Positions 36,001-49,500 of a DNA stretch of 64,000 nucleotides are shown piece by piece. A program made the translations under genes and the position numbers. Location of the stretch: assembly GCA_014281115.1 (NCBI GenBank), contig JACONQ010000014.1:496001-560000 (forward strand), read 5' to 3'. How positions within the stretch are numbered: the first letter of the stretch is position 1; each line of letters starts with the position of its first letter. The notes below the pieces were generated by a model. That model was not told the DNA's origin and did no database searches. It was given only the letters and a program-made list of their open reading frames with translations. Source of the stretch: Laburnicola sp. R22_1. Lineage: Eukaryota > Ascomycota > Dothideomycetes > Pleosporales > Didymosphaeriaceae.

Positions 36001-39000
36001 CTGCTTCTGCTAGAAGCCTCCCGACTCTTACTTCCATGTTGCCTACGGACAGACCGGATGCTATTAACGAAGGAGCCGCTAGATACAGAGCCGCGAGAAC
36101 GGCTACGTAACGATCGCCCCCGCACTTGCGCAGAGTTAGATGAGCATCCAGAGGACGACGATGATTCGTCCTGAGAGCCGCCAGATTTGATTGGATGAGG
36201 AAGTTCGGGGAACTGCATTGCAGGCGGTCGAACATTTTCCTGATTGACGAGTTGTTGACCGGATGGAGTATCCATAAACATAAATCGTGTGCGATTCGTT
36301 CGCTGATCATGTTCCCGCATGTGGACCTGTTGTTTCTTTCGCTCTTCAGCAAAATCCAACTTTCGACTGAACATATTGAAGGACAAGGTGGTCTCTAGAA
36401 AAGCTCGAGACTCGACACGCTCTGCTTCTCTTGCCCTGGTCCCGTATCGCGATGCAGCCCGACCATCAATGGCACTCACGGTCAAGCTTGGGATGTACGC
36501 TTCGAGACGGCGAGAAAACGTGGCACCAGCAAGATCATTAAAGTTTAGTGCCACAGATCCGGTACTAACAAGCACCACTTCTTTGTCAACATGAAGCCAT
36601 AGACGCACATCATGTGTCCGCAGCCGAAGAAAGGTTGAGTCATGAATGACCAATGGGTTGGTGATCGGTAAGGTGTTTTCGTCGTCGTCCAAACTGAACA
36701 CGAAGCATCGAACGGACGCCGCGGCCCTCGCCAAGAAATCGGAGGTGCACTCGCCAGAGATTCTTCCAACGTCAAAATCCCAATTGCAGACATAAGTTGG
36801 CTCAGTAGGCGGGAGTCCGAAAAGCCGATGGCCGAATATAGTGATTGAATCGATAAACACCTCAGTCTGGCCACCAACATCATGAGGCAGGCCTTGGCTG
36901 GAGACCGAACTGCCACATGAGAGACTTATGGGGCTGAAATTTACCATGAGATCCATATAATAGTTGGTGAATCTCAAGTCCGCGGACACAAACGGCAGAT
37001 CTGCTCGAAGACCAGCGTCAGCTGAATAGAGATTTGCAGGTAATAGTACATTGGAGTTTTCGGCCGAGACACAAAGAATAACGTCGAGATCGTTCGAGAC
37101 TTTTGCTGGCTGGTCATTTGGCGTTGTCGCGTCCATTGCCAACGTTTGGTTCTGCAGACCCTGGAATTCTTCAAGAGTTTTGAAATGTAAATCATCTCCA
37201 AAATAGTTTTCTTTGATTTTCATGAAGTGGTGAATGAGCCAACCATATAGCTCTAGATGTAGTCGATCCCCGCGAATATCCATAAAAAGCCTGTCAGTAT
37301 TCATGGCGGAGGTTCCAGTCATGTATGTATGACTTCCTTTCAAGGTAAGACCGCCTAGCTGTGCGACGTTGGTCGAGTGCAGCCAGGTATGCAGAGTATT
37401 CTTCGGCGGCATGCAAACCTCGAGGCCGAGATGTTCGCCTCGTACGTCAAATTGTATCTCGTTCTGCATCGGTCTGAACTTGTCCAGTGGAATGATGACG
37501 TCCCCATACAGACGTTCACCGTACAGTTTGATGAAATTGTTTTCGTCCAGCTCCGACGGGTTGTTGATGATGTTGGAGTCGTTCGTGTTCAGATATAGCT
37601 TAAAATTGACAAAGTCCACATTCAACAGATACTGAAAAGGAACGAATGTAAAGTAATCGGAGAGCGGACCCGAGCCCCAATCGGCGACGAGGTCGGTAAG
37701 CAGGAACAAGTGGTCTCTGAGGAGGAAGAGCTCCAGGTCTCGACAGGAAATGTTGAACTTCCATTTTCTTAGGCTGTTCCAGCTGACTGGATTCGACAGG
37801 TCGCAATCTAGACCAATTGCACCTGATCTCCAGAGCAGACCATGATTGACACTAGATGAAATTTCCGTGTTGGCAATATCAACATCCAGTTTGTTATGAT
37901 AGCCAGTGTCTGAAGCGACCATGTCCATTACGTAATTGACAGAGGAATTAGCCGCGACTTTGACATCAATCCAGGCGAACGGTCGCATGTTCTGCCCAGA
38001 AGCTGTGGCATCCCGCTGTTTTGCTCTCGTGGGCTTCCTCCGTGCTCTCGATCTCCCTTTCGTCTTCTCTGCAGTGCGCTTATCGTGACCCGCCAACGTC
38101 TTAGCTTTGCCTTTCCATCTCCAGTCTTTCGATGGCTCTCGAATGGGGATGCGTAGGACTGTGTCATTTTCGATACTCAGGTATAGCTTGAATACCGAGA
38201 GTATCCGAGTCTCGCCCGGTTTCAAAGGTGAGCTAGGGACTGCATCAACATGCGCGCCTGGGAAGAAGATGGACTGAAAAATGCCTCGATGACGATCGGT
38301 CCAGGGACCGTAGTTGATGGTTCCGCCATACACTTGTATGTCCATTCCATACTCCGGTGGAATACTGCCGTTGATGTCTCCAGTGTGCGCCGGTTCTGTG
38401 TACATACTATTTTCGAGAACAGTCGGGACACGTCCCGGCGCATCCCAATAGAAACTCACGTTGACACGGGGACAATCCACAACAAGGGAAGCCTTGGCGT
38501 ACTCAACTGCGTCCCATTCACCATGGCCATCAGTCTGACTGTTATCTAGGTAACGGGAAAGACCCTGCCATCGCTCTTGACCTGGGAAGTGCCATTGAGG
38601 AGCAAAAGGATTAGCTCTTCCGCCGGTGTTGGCATCGTGGTTTGTGTGTATCGAATCCGTGGATTTGGAGAAGAAATTGGCAAGGCGCGGGAGATGAAAG
38701 CCCCCCTTTTTCGGCTTTTTGTTGTTGTTCTCTTCCGCTTGCTCTACCACACCCTGCGCTTCTTCCTGCTTCAATCGTGCCGCGGCGTCGAGTTGCGGAC
38801 CTTTGTAGTCAGGATTAGGCTTCATATGCACCACTGGATGGGTGAACTGAAAGTTGAACACTTGCTTGTAAACGTCTAGCGGTCCGCTTGGCAAGGCATC
38901 GAAATCGCCGGTTGCCTTTTCAAATTGGGCTGTTATAACGGACATGGTGTGTTCGTTTCCAATCACAATGGCCCCTTTGTTGCACTCTACATAGACAGGA

Positions 39001-39788
39001 AGCAGTCTCAGAAACGCGGGCAAGCCGCCATTCTTGGGAGTCTCGCCGCACACAGAATCGCCTCCTTCCTCTCTAGCCGGAGTTTTGCTCGGTTGGTTGT
39101 GCTGTTGTCTTTGCTCTTCTGAGATGTCAGTCGTGGTTCTAAACAAGCCATCCTGGGCCGTGCGGCTGTCTTCCTCGTCCAAGGGTGCACCATCCTGGGT
39201 AGCGTGGCCACTGGCTTTGCGCCGGATAGCGTCTATAATGCCGTCGTAGGCGGGAGTGCGGTTGTACATGAATGCTTCGACTCCCGAGACCTTTACCGAG
39301 AAGCGACATGGCAGTCGCTTTTGTGTGCTCTTGCCTCCCTGTTCAGCCTTGTCTACGTTCCTGGCCCTAGCGCCAGAGGAGTTTCCTGCAGTACTCGATT
39401 CGTCATGGCTGGTGGACGCGTCCGAGGGCGAAGGACGCTCGGCGGAGTACACGTCGGCATCCCTCACGCGTCGCAGCCAGTAGTTCCACGTGATATAGCC
39501 GCCGTGTATGAATATGGTCTCGTTGTGGGCGTGGTAGCGGACATCCTTGAAGAAGATGCGGCCGCCGAGGAGCGAGATCTGCAGGGCCTGGATGTCGATG
39601 TAGGCGCGATAGGCGCTCCATGTGTAGGCGCGGATGGCATAGGACACGACGGTCGCAAACAGGCGGTTGAAGTAGAAGAGGAAGAAGACGGTCCTGCACG
39701 GGTCAGCGGGGTGCTGGACGGGGGCCGGCCGGGGGAGGGCTTACAGAATGCCACAGATCAGCAGCTCAACCAAGTACACCCTGTCCAT
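30036..39788 (-). CDS. CSF1: CSF1-type bridge-like lipid transfer protein
   Basis: A short first exon (39788-39745, MDRVYLVELLICGIL) splices over a 51-nt intron to a 9.66-kb second exon (39693-30036), giving 3233 aa. Yeast Csf1 is 2958 aa. The joined N-terminus forms a transmembrane helix (LVELLICGILTVFFLFYF). Next comes the family signature IQALQISLLGGRIFFKDVRY and a YITWNYWL segment. Downstream are alternating beta-rich repeats expected for the rod-like RBG groove and the segment DKFRPMQNEIQFDVRGEHLG. A basic, Ser-rich linker (about 37.9-38.1 kb) and a second Ser-rich linker (about 35.9-36.3 kb) interrupt the fold. The C-terminus is polar. Csf1/BLTP1 proteins are ER-anchored and move phospholipids in bulk at contact sites. 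The ATG at 39788 has better context than one 15 bases upstream. No internal intron is needed. Confidence 0.95.
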
Positions 39789-40345
39789 GTCAGGTCGAAG
39801 CATGCATCTGGGGGCGCGATGGGTACCAATTGAAGCCCTGGCGCGGGTCCAAGGGCTCTGGCACAATGGCCTGGGCCATGGCGGCTGTTCAGTGAATGCG
39901 GACGGCAGGCGCGACTCATCGTGGAGAGCAGGCGCGCATGCTGGTGCGGCGTCGCTCGGTTGCGCAGTGAATGGGCGCGCAGGACAGCGGAATGGCCCAG
40001 ATGACCGTTCCCACGGTCGTTGGCGGGCGAAATAGCGGTTGGGGGGAAAGGCGCATAGATCTACTCCCAAGGGTAGTATGCAGGTGTTCTTGAGACCCCC
40101 ATGCCGCTACAAATGACGCGGGCGGCCCAAGCTCTCAGCTCCGCATCGCGTCTCCTGCGAGCACCGCCAAACCGGAGCACAAGACCACAAGCAACCTGCT
40201 GCCCGCCCACTCGCACCATGCCCTCTCGCTGCTGTTGAGACTGCCCGCCGTCTTGGGCCTCCCCTCCGCCTCGCCTCCCCTCGCCTGCAGCTGCAGCTGC
40301 AGCAAGCACGCCGCTCTGCGCTGCTCGGGCCTGTCCGCCACCGCA
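39789..40345. promoter_or_regulatory. Divergent promoter CSF1 / TMEM184-like
   Basis: About 560 bp separates the two start codons. It is GC-rich, with a CAGCTGCAGCTGCAGC run near 40287-40303. No gene is seen, and specific sites cannot be assigned. Confidence 0.5.
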
Positions 40346-42554
40346 ATGGCAACAGGCACCCTTCTGCGACGGGCTGCCTCGGACACGGATCCCAGGGGCA
40401 CCGGCGACCGCTTTGCGAGGGCCGTCGTCATCGTCGCGGGCGTGGCAGCACTCGTCGCCAGTCTCATCACATTCGTGTCAGTATCGCTCTCCTGGTGAGC
40501 TGTAGCATGCACTGACGTAGTCGCAGCGCCGTCTGGTTGCAAACGTACGTACTACCTGCCTTGCTTCGAGAAACGTCCGAGTACTGAGACCTCCCTAGAA
40601 AGAACTACCGCAAGCCGCTCCTCCAGCGCTATGTCGTCCGCATTCTGCTCATGGTCCCGATATACTCGGCCTGCTCGTGGGCAAGCCTGGTGTCCATCAA
40701 GGCTTCTCGCTGGATAGAGCCGCTTCGAGACATATACGAGGCCTTCACCATCTATACCTTCTTCCAGCTGCTCATAAACTTCATTGGCGGCGAACGCGCC
40801 CTCATCATTCTCATGACTGGTCGTGCACCCGTGTCGCATCTCTGGCCGCTGAACCTGATCCTCCCCAAGGTCGATATCTCGGATCCGCATACCTTCTTGA
40901 TGATCAAGCGCGGAATTCTGCAGTACACTTGGGTGAAGCCTATTCTCGCCGTTGCTGCTGTCATCATGAAGGCCTTGAACATTTACCAGGAAGGATATAT
41001 TGGCGCGTCATCCGGCTATTTCTGGAGTGGCATCGTCTACAACGTGAGCATCACCATCAGTCTGTACGCGCTAGCCATGTTCTGGGTGTGCATGGTCCAA
41101 GATCTGAAGCCCTTTCGACCCATGCCCAAATTCCTGTGCATCAAGGGCATCATCTTTGCCTCCTACTGGCAGGGCTTCTTCCTGTCCATTCTGGTGTGGT
41201 TGGGTGCCATTCCATCTGACGTCCCAGGCTACAGCGCCGACAACCTTGCTGCTGCCATTCAAGACGCACTCATTTGCTTCGAAATGCCGCTCTTTTCGCT
41301 GGCACATTGGTACGCTTTCTCGTGGCACGATTATGCTGATGACACTATCTCGGCTGCCCGATTGCCTGTGAAATATGCCTTGCGTGATGCTTTTGGGCCT
41401 CGCGATCTGATCGTTGACACCAAAGACACCTTTGGTGGCAAGAAATATGAATACCGCAATTTCGATGCAGACGACAACGTGTTGGCACACGAGGACTCTT
41501 CGTCTAGGACTGCCCGGATGAGAGAAGGCATGCGGTATGAACGAGGGGGAAAGGGCAAATACTGGATACCTAAACCGGGCCAAGGCGAACACGAGCCACT
41601 TCTCTCGAAAGTCACATCGAGCAGAGCGAGGACTATGAGCCCTGGGGCCTCTCGTGCGCTCGACACATCCAAGTACGGCACCATCGAGGAAGACGAAGAG
41701 CCAGAGTTGGATCCGGGAGACGAGCGGTTGTTCGACAGTGCTCGAACATTGGAATTCGGTGATTGGAATGTGAGTCTTGGAGATATCATAGTCATGCGGA
41801 GCTTACCATGTCGTAGTATCCTGTCATCGAAGCGCATCGCGCGAACCGCGAAAGCCGGTTGTATTCGCAACCACCCATGCTTACCGGTGCGACGAATCGC
41901 CATCTGCTACAGCCCACTCAGGACAACCGCAAGAGGCGAAAGAGTAAAATCAAAGAAACAAGACATTCGGCGGACAAGGGCAAACATCGCAGCGATTCAA
42001 GCAGCGGAGAGCCGTCCAGCTCCAAGTCGCGGAAAGGAGTCGTATCGAAGCTTTTGAGGCAGGAATCGTCGACTTCGTCGAGCTCGGGAAAGTTGGACAA
42101 GGGTCAGCTCGTGGACCTTGTGGTCGAAGATCACGAGGCGGAAGAGGTCGAACGTGTCAGGGCGCGAAAAGAAGGAGGCCGTGGCTGGAACGAAGTAGAT
42201 CAAAAGCATTTTGTGTGAGCATCACCGTACATGTTTCTAGTGTTCACTGACTGACGCTGTCACAGTCATGCATATCCTGAAGAAGGGCAGGAAGAAGCGG
42301 TCCGCGAAGGTTTCAATCCAGACAATCCACAGCCGCATAACCCTGAAGCGGTGCACAAGCTCACTTATCCATTCACCACCGAAGAGGGCGAAGATGAAGA
42401 TGAAGCTGGGCCGATTGACCCACCCATCTCGGAAGAGGCACGGCAATGGGAGACAGGCGAGTATAGCAATAGCGCAGATAAGAGCAATGAGCGGGACCAC
42501 AGTGCGCAGTACGGCAGCTTCAGAGACGAGCGCAACGCTTGGAATGATTCGTAA
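40346..42554 (+). CDS. DUF300/TMEM184/Ost-alpha family membrane protein
   Basis: A five-exon model (40346-40476, 40527-40544, 40599-41769, 41817-42214, 42266-42554) gives 668 aa. The second exon is 18 nt and is required to build the family signature VAVWLQTKNYRKPLLQRYVV. The first intron may start at 40477 (50 nt) or 40495 (32 nt); both keep frame, and I prefer 50 nt. About seven TM helices follow (LLMVPIYSACSW, AFTIYTFFQLLINFIGGERA, ISLYALAMFWVCM, GFFLSILVWLGAI, LIC-FEMPLFSLAHWYAFSW). A long cytosolic tail is rich in Ser, Lys and acidic residues. Fungal members sit in vacuolar or endosomal membranes; animal relatives include the organic solute transporter alpha subunit. Transport activity is not shown by sequence. 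Confidence 0.92.
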
Positions 42555-44223
42555 GAATGGTGGCTGGCAATAGCAGCGGCATTCGCATGAACGACGGAGG
42601 TTCGTAAACCAGGTCGGTGGGCGTGCATCGGAGAGGATGGTGTTTCGAAAGCCTCGTCGATGGCCTTGCGACGGTGTTGTCCGACTCGGATGTGCAAGGC
42701 TTTTTCTTCTTCTCTGTAGATGGATGGCTATTCCGGCAAGCCTATGTTGTATACCCTTGTTAGTGCATAGTCGAGATTTGTGTGCGCATTTGTCTTGTTG
42801 TTGATGATGAGGGTATATCAGGCGTGTTTGACAAATAATATGCAAGAAGCTGTGGGTTGCATTGTTTGCCGTGGGTGACAGTTGTCAGAAGGTGACAGCG
42901 GTTGCCTGCCTACAGTACGAAGCGAAGCTCGGCCCAGCCAGCCAACGAACCTACCAACGAACCATGAGCTGCCATGCGATGCGGCGCGGTTCGAGAAGCG
43001 TGGCAGAAAGTGGAGAATTTTTTTATTTTTTTTTTACCTTTGGCTTTGTTCGACGCGTGTGCTTGTGCGCTGGCACCGAGGTGGTGACAGAGCGATGGGC
43101 GTTGGATGGGTTGATTGGTTGGGGCCTGGGGATGGACTGGCAGGTACTAGCAGTGCTTGATTGAGATGGGCCAATGAGGGGGGGAGAGGGGTTTTTGGTT
43201 GGGTGGTGCCGTTTTATGGAGGTAGACGGGCTTGGGAGCGATTGGGTGAGTGAGTGAGTGGGTGAATGCGTTGGTGGATGGATGGCTTCGAGCCTTGGAG
43301 CTGGGGGCAGAGTCCAGACGAAGACGAGGCTGCGAGGCATCAAGAAGGCATCCAGGCTTCCACCCGTCCAAACGACGATCGCGACGGGTCGCACAACCCC
43401 GAGTCCACAGCTGCCCCAAAAACAGCACCTCGCAATCTCAGCAAGCAACCGTTTCACCCAGAATAATCGGCCCACGACCCCATCCTCTGGACCCGAGAAT
43501 CTAAATATACAACAAACGTGTGTGTCGCGCACAAACCCGCTGTCGTTCGCGCCCACGCCAGCGAACGTTCCAAACCATCGCCCACTCATAGCCAGGCGGG
43601 GCCACAACAACGGGCCGCCCAGGACGCCATCTGCGTCCGTTTCCATCTGTAGGCGCTATTGTGTGTCGATTGGGTGGCGCGCTCTGGGAGAGTGGCAGAT
43701 TGCGTGGGCGCGTAACCTGGGTTCGGCCAATGGGGAGCGGGGGCGGGGCTCGAGGATGGCACAGGCATGTTGCGGACGGGGAGCGTGTTGATGGTGATGC
43801 GCGGGGAGGGGTGTTTTATTGGGCGCTTGGGGTGCCGTCTAGGTAGAGGGTCGGTTGGGGTGGACTATATTATCGTGGGGAGGTCCAGCCCTTGGGGTGG
43901 GCTGGCTAAGCCTGTGGCCGGACCAAAGGTGCGCTGTTGTTTTGCTGTGAGAGTCGATCAGATTGGACGTTCTGGGGTCTTCTTACAGCTGGCACGCACT
44001 TTCGGCTTGTTCTCTTCTTCTTCTTCTCTTCTTCTCTTCTTCTCTTCGTATCCCTTTTACCTTGTTCGATTTTTTAGTCCTCTTTGTTGCTTGCTGGTTT
44101 TGCAAGAGGCCTTATTGGTCTTTGGACGTTTCTGTTGTAAGAGTGGGATGCGAGCACCTGCTAGACGGGTAGAAGATGAATATAATGGAAAAGGAAAAGA
44201 GACGTCCATGGCTGGCCATATCG
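42555..44223. other. 1.7 kb intergenic region
   Basis: It holds the 3' flank of the TMEM184-like gene, GTGA repeats around 43245-43262 and a long CTT/TCTTC tract around 44010-44050 that looks like leader sequence of the next gene. Overlapping frames of up to 207 codons at 43.0-43.8 kb show no domains. Confidence 0.5.
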
Positions 44224-46509
44224 ATGGGGTGCTGTGCATCCGGGCGAGACTCGGTCGATGAAGATGAGGGGAGGGACGCGTTGAGAGTCATTGGTATGTT
44301 TGCTTCCTACATCTTCTTTTCTCGTTCGCATCTATGTTCTCGAGACATCCTTCATCAGTCAATGCTTCCTCTGCTCAAGTTTCGAGCACTCTGTTTTCCT
44401 CAGTCGCAGCCGTCCTCTCTCGCACTTCCTCGATGCTCACATGGCTCTCTCCTGTTCCTGTTGAGCTGCACCACGCCGCTTGTCATCTCCCCTTAATCTG
44501 GCTAATTGCCAGCCAACATCACCCGCTGTCACTTGCATAACTTATCTCCCACCCATCACATATCCTCGTCTATACTATCAGTAAGCTGACAAGGCACTTT
44601 AGAAGAACCCCAAATGAAAATATGTTTGGACCAACCAACGACAATCGAGCACCCGCGCGCCGAGCCCATGTCTCCGCCTCCAAGAACGAGTCAATCTACT
44701 GGTCGACACGTCTCGCAATGGGTAGCTACCAGTCGTGATTTCGTCTCGCGTGCCTCGTCCCGAGCAAGCGTTCATACGCTCACGCGGCCTCGAAAGTCAC
44801 ACTCCAGAGCCAGGCTCAGTATAGGACGGCCGACCGACTTCCGTCATGATCATGGGTATGATGGCGCCGAGAGCATTCAAAGTATGCTCGACGAGGCGTC
44901 CATGCCCGTACGACGCCGTCGTAGCTTCAGACCCTTGGAATTGTCCATATACCTTCCCGACGGACGGCTATCGCCACTGCCTGACTTTGAGCTCGATGAA
45001 TGGGGCGAGATGCCGCAGATGCCTGCGCAGGTCCTAGTTCGCAATCGAGACTCGCGGACGAATTCAATGTCGTCTGATCCATCTACGGCGTCGTATCTGG
45101 TACAGAGGAAGCCCGTCGGCTCTGGATCGCGGCGATCGAGCGTGCAGAGTACGCAATCAGGGCAGTCTCGACCATTATCCGGGACTCTATCGACGTTACC
45201 GTTCCTACAAGAAGAGCCAAAGAGTCGCCCAGAATCGCTAAGCAGTAGCACTCCAAGCGACCTACAACGACGCGGTACTTTATCCCCACCCCGCGTCCTC
45301 TCCCGCCGGCCTTCTCCCTCCCGGCCTCGCGCGAGCACCGCTCCCTCCAGACCAGCCAGTCTGCGGCGCGTAAAATCCGACGTCGACGAAGCCATTCGCG
45401 AACTCAACACCATCGTCGAAGAGCGCCGCGCAGACGCCTACCGCTCACGCACCCAATGCCCCTCCTTCACCAACCGCCCACCCCCCTCACCCTCCTCGCA
45501 TGTCCCCGCTATCGCCCCCTCCCTCCGCATGCACGTCCGCTCAGAAACCCTCTCAGACATTGGCTCCGCATTCTCAGTCCCTCTAGCTACAAAACCCCTC
45601 CCTCCGCCTCCGCCACCCCCCAGCCGTCTCTCCCGCCAAACACGACTTTCCCTCGCTCCCACTCTCACCCGCACTTTCAGCGGCCCTCTAGACTCCAACC
45701 CCATCACGCCGCGCACACCCCCGGTCCTAACACCAACATCCATCCACCGCCTCGGCGCCTGGCTCAAGCGCTCCCTCCCCACGACCCCATCCTCCCCTTC
45801 TTCAAGCTTCAAATCCACAACTCCCAAATCGACATCCCCGCTCCACCGATCCTTTTACAAGTGCGTTCCAGAGCCCGCATCCGCACCCGCACCTCGCGCC
45901 TCAACAGCAACTTCAAGCTCAACTTCAAGCTCCCCTACAATAACCCCCTCGCAAACGCACTCGCGCCACCCAAGCGCCTCCACAGCAACAGTAACCCTCC
46001 TCTCTACAGCAGCATCGTCGTACTCAGCCTCGTACTCGTATCCCAGCACGCCATCTCTCTCGTCAACATCGACGACAACGCACACCCACTCCCCGCACTC
46101 CTCCCTCGACTCAACGCACTCGCACTGCAACTACAGCGCACACCTTCCTCCTGCACCAACTACCCTCCCCAACCCCCACACAGCCTCCCGCACCCCTCCC
46201 CTCCGCGGCCCCGGCAAAACCCGGCGCATCCCCGCCCCCCTCGAGCTCCACAAATCCAAAGAAGTCCAAATCGAAGACGTCGCGCTGGGCTCTGCACGGA
46301 GCTTCACATCCGTAGCGAGCACAACAACGAGAGGAAGCACAGGAAGTGCGCGCAGCAGCTTGCAACAACGCCGCAGTCTGAAGCCGCCGCCGAGCCCGAA
46401 TTATGGAATTTTGCGGGGCTTGGAAATTAGCGCGCGGAAGGGGGGCGTGACGCAGCATTTGAGTCTGGGCATGTTGCCGAGTCCTGGCGGGGTGGGGGTT
46501 GCGTTTTAG
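44224..46509 (+). CDS. Unknown Ser/Pro-rich protein with MGCC N-terminus
   Basis: I propose exon 1 at 44224-44293 (MGCCASGRDSVDEDEGRDAL) spliced over a 309-nt intron to 44603-46509, giving 658 aa. The acceptor follows CTGAC and CACTTTAG. If the first exon is wrong, the protein starts at the ATG at 44614. MGCC fits N-myristoylation at Gly2 with palmitoylation at Cys3/4, so membrane anchoring is inferred. The most conserved-looking segments are HVSQWVATSRDFVSRASSRA and the tract PLELSIYLPDGRLSPLPDFE. The rest is disordered, rich in Ser, Pro, Arg and Thr, with poly-Pro (PLPPPPPPPS) and a 70-residue Ser/Thr tract (about 46.0-46.1 kb). I cannot assign a function. An earlier in-frame ATG at 44176 would hide the MGCC motif. 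Confidence 0.68.
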
Positions 46510-49500
46510 GTTTGAAGTTTTTTGTTGAGGATGGGATTGTAGGTTGGGATTTTATGTAGGAGGGAGGGAGGGTGTTGGGTTGGTGTGGGAGAGTTTTGGG
46601 TGTGGTTTTGGGGTGTGGGGTTGGGTCTACTTCCTCATTGTGGACGGGCCCCGGTGCGCTTACCTCTTCTTCTTCTTCTTCTTCTTCGTTTTTACCTTCT
46701 TATACCACTTTTTTTTTGGCGATACCTTAGGTAGATATCTGGACAGTCGACTAGCTAGCTAGGTTTAAAAGATTTTAATAGGAATGGAACGCATATCATA
46801 TTGTGGTAAACGTCTTTCCCTTTCAATCTGTGAGATTTGGGTTTCGTGGTTGTTGAGACGGACGTTGGGATGGGTGGGGAGGGGAGGGGAAGGGATGGAG
46901 GTGTAGAGGCAGGGAGGATGGTGAAGTGTCGTGTGTTTGTGCGCATGATGGCGGTGTAAGAGACGTATCTGTATCTGTATCTGTATGTGGAGGAAGTAGT
47001 CATCTGTTGTGGATGTGTTTGCTCTGTTTTAGTTTGGTTTGGGTCGGTCTTCTTGCGGTGAGGAGGATGAGATGGATCCTGCGTGTCGCCGTGGTGGTAT
47101 GTGGTATGTTTATTTACTAAACCTACAATCCCTATCTTGAAAATTTCTGTCGCGTTTACGTATGTGCGTGGGCGTCTTGTGCAATAAGCATTCTCTTTCT
47201 CCTCCTCCTCGAAAACAAATCAAATAAGTGTACAAGTAAAGAACGCAGCATAGCGCGTCTATTCATTCCATCCCCAACAAACAAGCATATACCACCGTTC
47301 AACCCCTCAACCTCAACCACCACACATTTCTCATCTCCCACTCCCTATACCCCACGCTTCCAACCCAACCCAATCCACAATCTAGCGGTCTAATCCCCCC
47401 CCCCCACCGGTGTACACTCTGTGCACTCCATACACTCTATACACAACCCAGCCTCACCCCAGTCCCACCCCACCTCAACCACTCCAACACCCCTCATTCC
47501 CTTCGCGACACCCACACTCTACCCTTAGCCCAACAACAATCCACACGCATAGTACTCCCCCAGCCAGCCAGCCGACTAGCCAGCCAACCACACTCTTCCA
47601 ACCGCGCGCCACGCGGCCTCTTCCTTCCGACCATCTCATTTGCCGTCGGTCGGATTGGTGCTGTGAAGCAGTTGGCTACCTAAGTGGGTAGCGAAATCGA
47701 GAAGAGCGAGGTGGGGACATGGACTGGATTGCGCGATGAGAGTGAGTTAGAACGTAGCGCACGCCAGTCATCTAGAGAGGCGAGGCGAGGGGGGGTGTTG
47801 TAGTATACAGGCGGTTTCCTTGGGGTAGGTAGGTGGGTGGGTGGATGGAGGCCGTGGGGCTGGCTGTTGGGAAGAAGGTGTCTCCTTCTCGTTGGGGTTG
47901 GGTCGCGTCGTAGATGGCTTGGACTGTGTTGGGTGTGAGATTTGTACAGGAGAAGGAAGCAGCGGAGGAGGTTGGTGCTATCGGTGTGTGATTTGTAGCG
48001 CTTTTCTGCCTTGAAAGTAAAGTGAGTTGGTAATCTAGGAGAGCGGAGAGCGGAGAGATGGGGTGTTGTATCATGGAAGCGGTTAGGTGAGATGTGTAGC
48101 TACCTAAGGTAGGCGTGGAAACAACAGCAACATGGCAGTGGGGGAGCTGGCTCGTCCTGGCTGGCTGATCTGACCCGATAGCTCAACCTATGTGTGAGAT
48201 GCTAAGGAAAGTAGGAGACGTCTTCGCTACCGGTGTGGAAACATACCCCTTCACTGCCTTTGACTCGACATCGAGGACGTCTCGAATGAACAGAAAAGTC
48301 AGGACAACACAACAAAGGCGGCTCAAAAGCGGTAGGAAAGCTGTACCAAGCCGTTGTTATTCAACTCGGTAATAGGTTCGTGGTATGAGCGCAGTGGATC
48401 ACCACCGCAAAAGAGCGGTGAGTTCTGAGAAACGGCATCACGCAGCGAGGAAGAAGAATCAGTGAGTATCGCTCTGTACGATTGGAATGTTCAATACGCG
48501 ATGCGAATGGATCAAAAGAAGATGGCTCTGTCTGTGGAAATGCTGAAGAATGGCATGGTAATTGCAATTTCCCAATGGAGACAATCTCCTGAGAGCATGA
48601 TGAGGGCATTCTCAAAATAGACTTTGTTTATTTCATGGAGCCAGTTCATGGAGCGAGGGCTAACAGCGCGTTCAAGACTTATCCAGTGACGGCGTTGGAC
48701 GACGCGCCATCCGCTCAGATTACCTTAAGACACGACTCTGCTTTGTACCGATTGCACATCGAGACATGTTTGAGTTGCAAGCAGGGTTTACGTTGTCAGT
48801 AGTACGTTGACAGTGGTGAATTCCTTCGCTTTCTATTTCAGTCCTTTATCCTAATCAAGTAATTGGTATGTTGGAATTGTTTATTGGCAAATCGAGTCTA
48901 TTGCTGATCTTCAATGGCTTACTTCGAAATGCTGGACATTCTTTGACCCATCTTCAGGATCACGTGAACTGCTGGAGCTGCTCGAAGCCGTGTAGTCGAT
49001 GCACTGCTCCCGTGGTACAAGATGCAATCCAATTCACATTTGGACAGAAGTAAGGACTACCTGAAACATAACAGTAGATGCTCGCTCGTAGGGCAATGAT
49101 AGGTACGTGAAACGGTAAACTGGCGGTATCGTTGTACATCGGTGATTGATTCCCAAGAGGGTAGCTGGCGCAACGAGCGTGATTGTCGACCAGAGTGGGT
49201 CAGATTGGCGAGGCGGGAGCAATGCTCCCTGGTCAAGGGATACAAAGTAGGGTCTAGAGGGAGGCTCCCACATTGGCGCTTTCTTCCAGCCTTACCCTTG
49301 GAAGCAGCGTGGCCAACCCGTGCCGCCCAGGATAATGGACAGCTTATGCAAGTCACCCTTGTGGGTGCATCCTCCGGGAACGATCTCCCCACACCGGGCA
49401 TTCCGATGAGTCTTCTTGAGACCAGGTATTTGGGTCATTGCCCTTGCTTGTATCGAGGCTACGGTGGATGTGTAACCTACTCGCAGCGGGGCCCAAGAAC

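Noticed and set aside
43023..43791. Opposing frames of 177-207 codons
   Set aside because: Low-complexity GTGA/TGGG-derived sequence without domains or start context.
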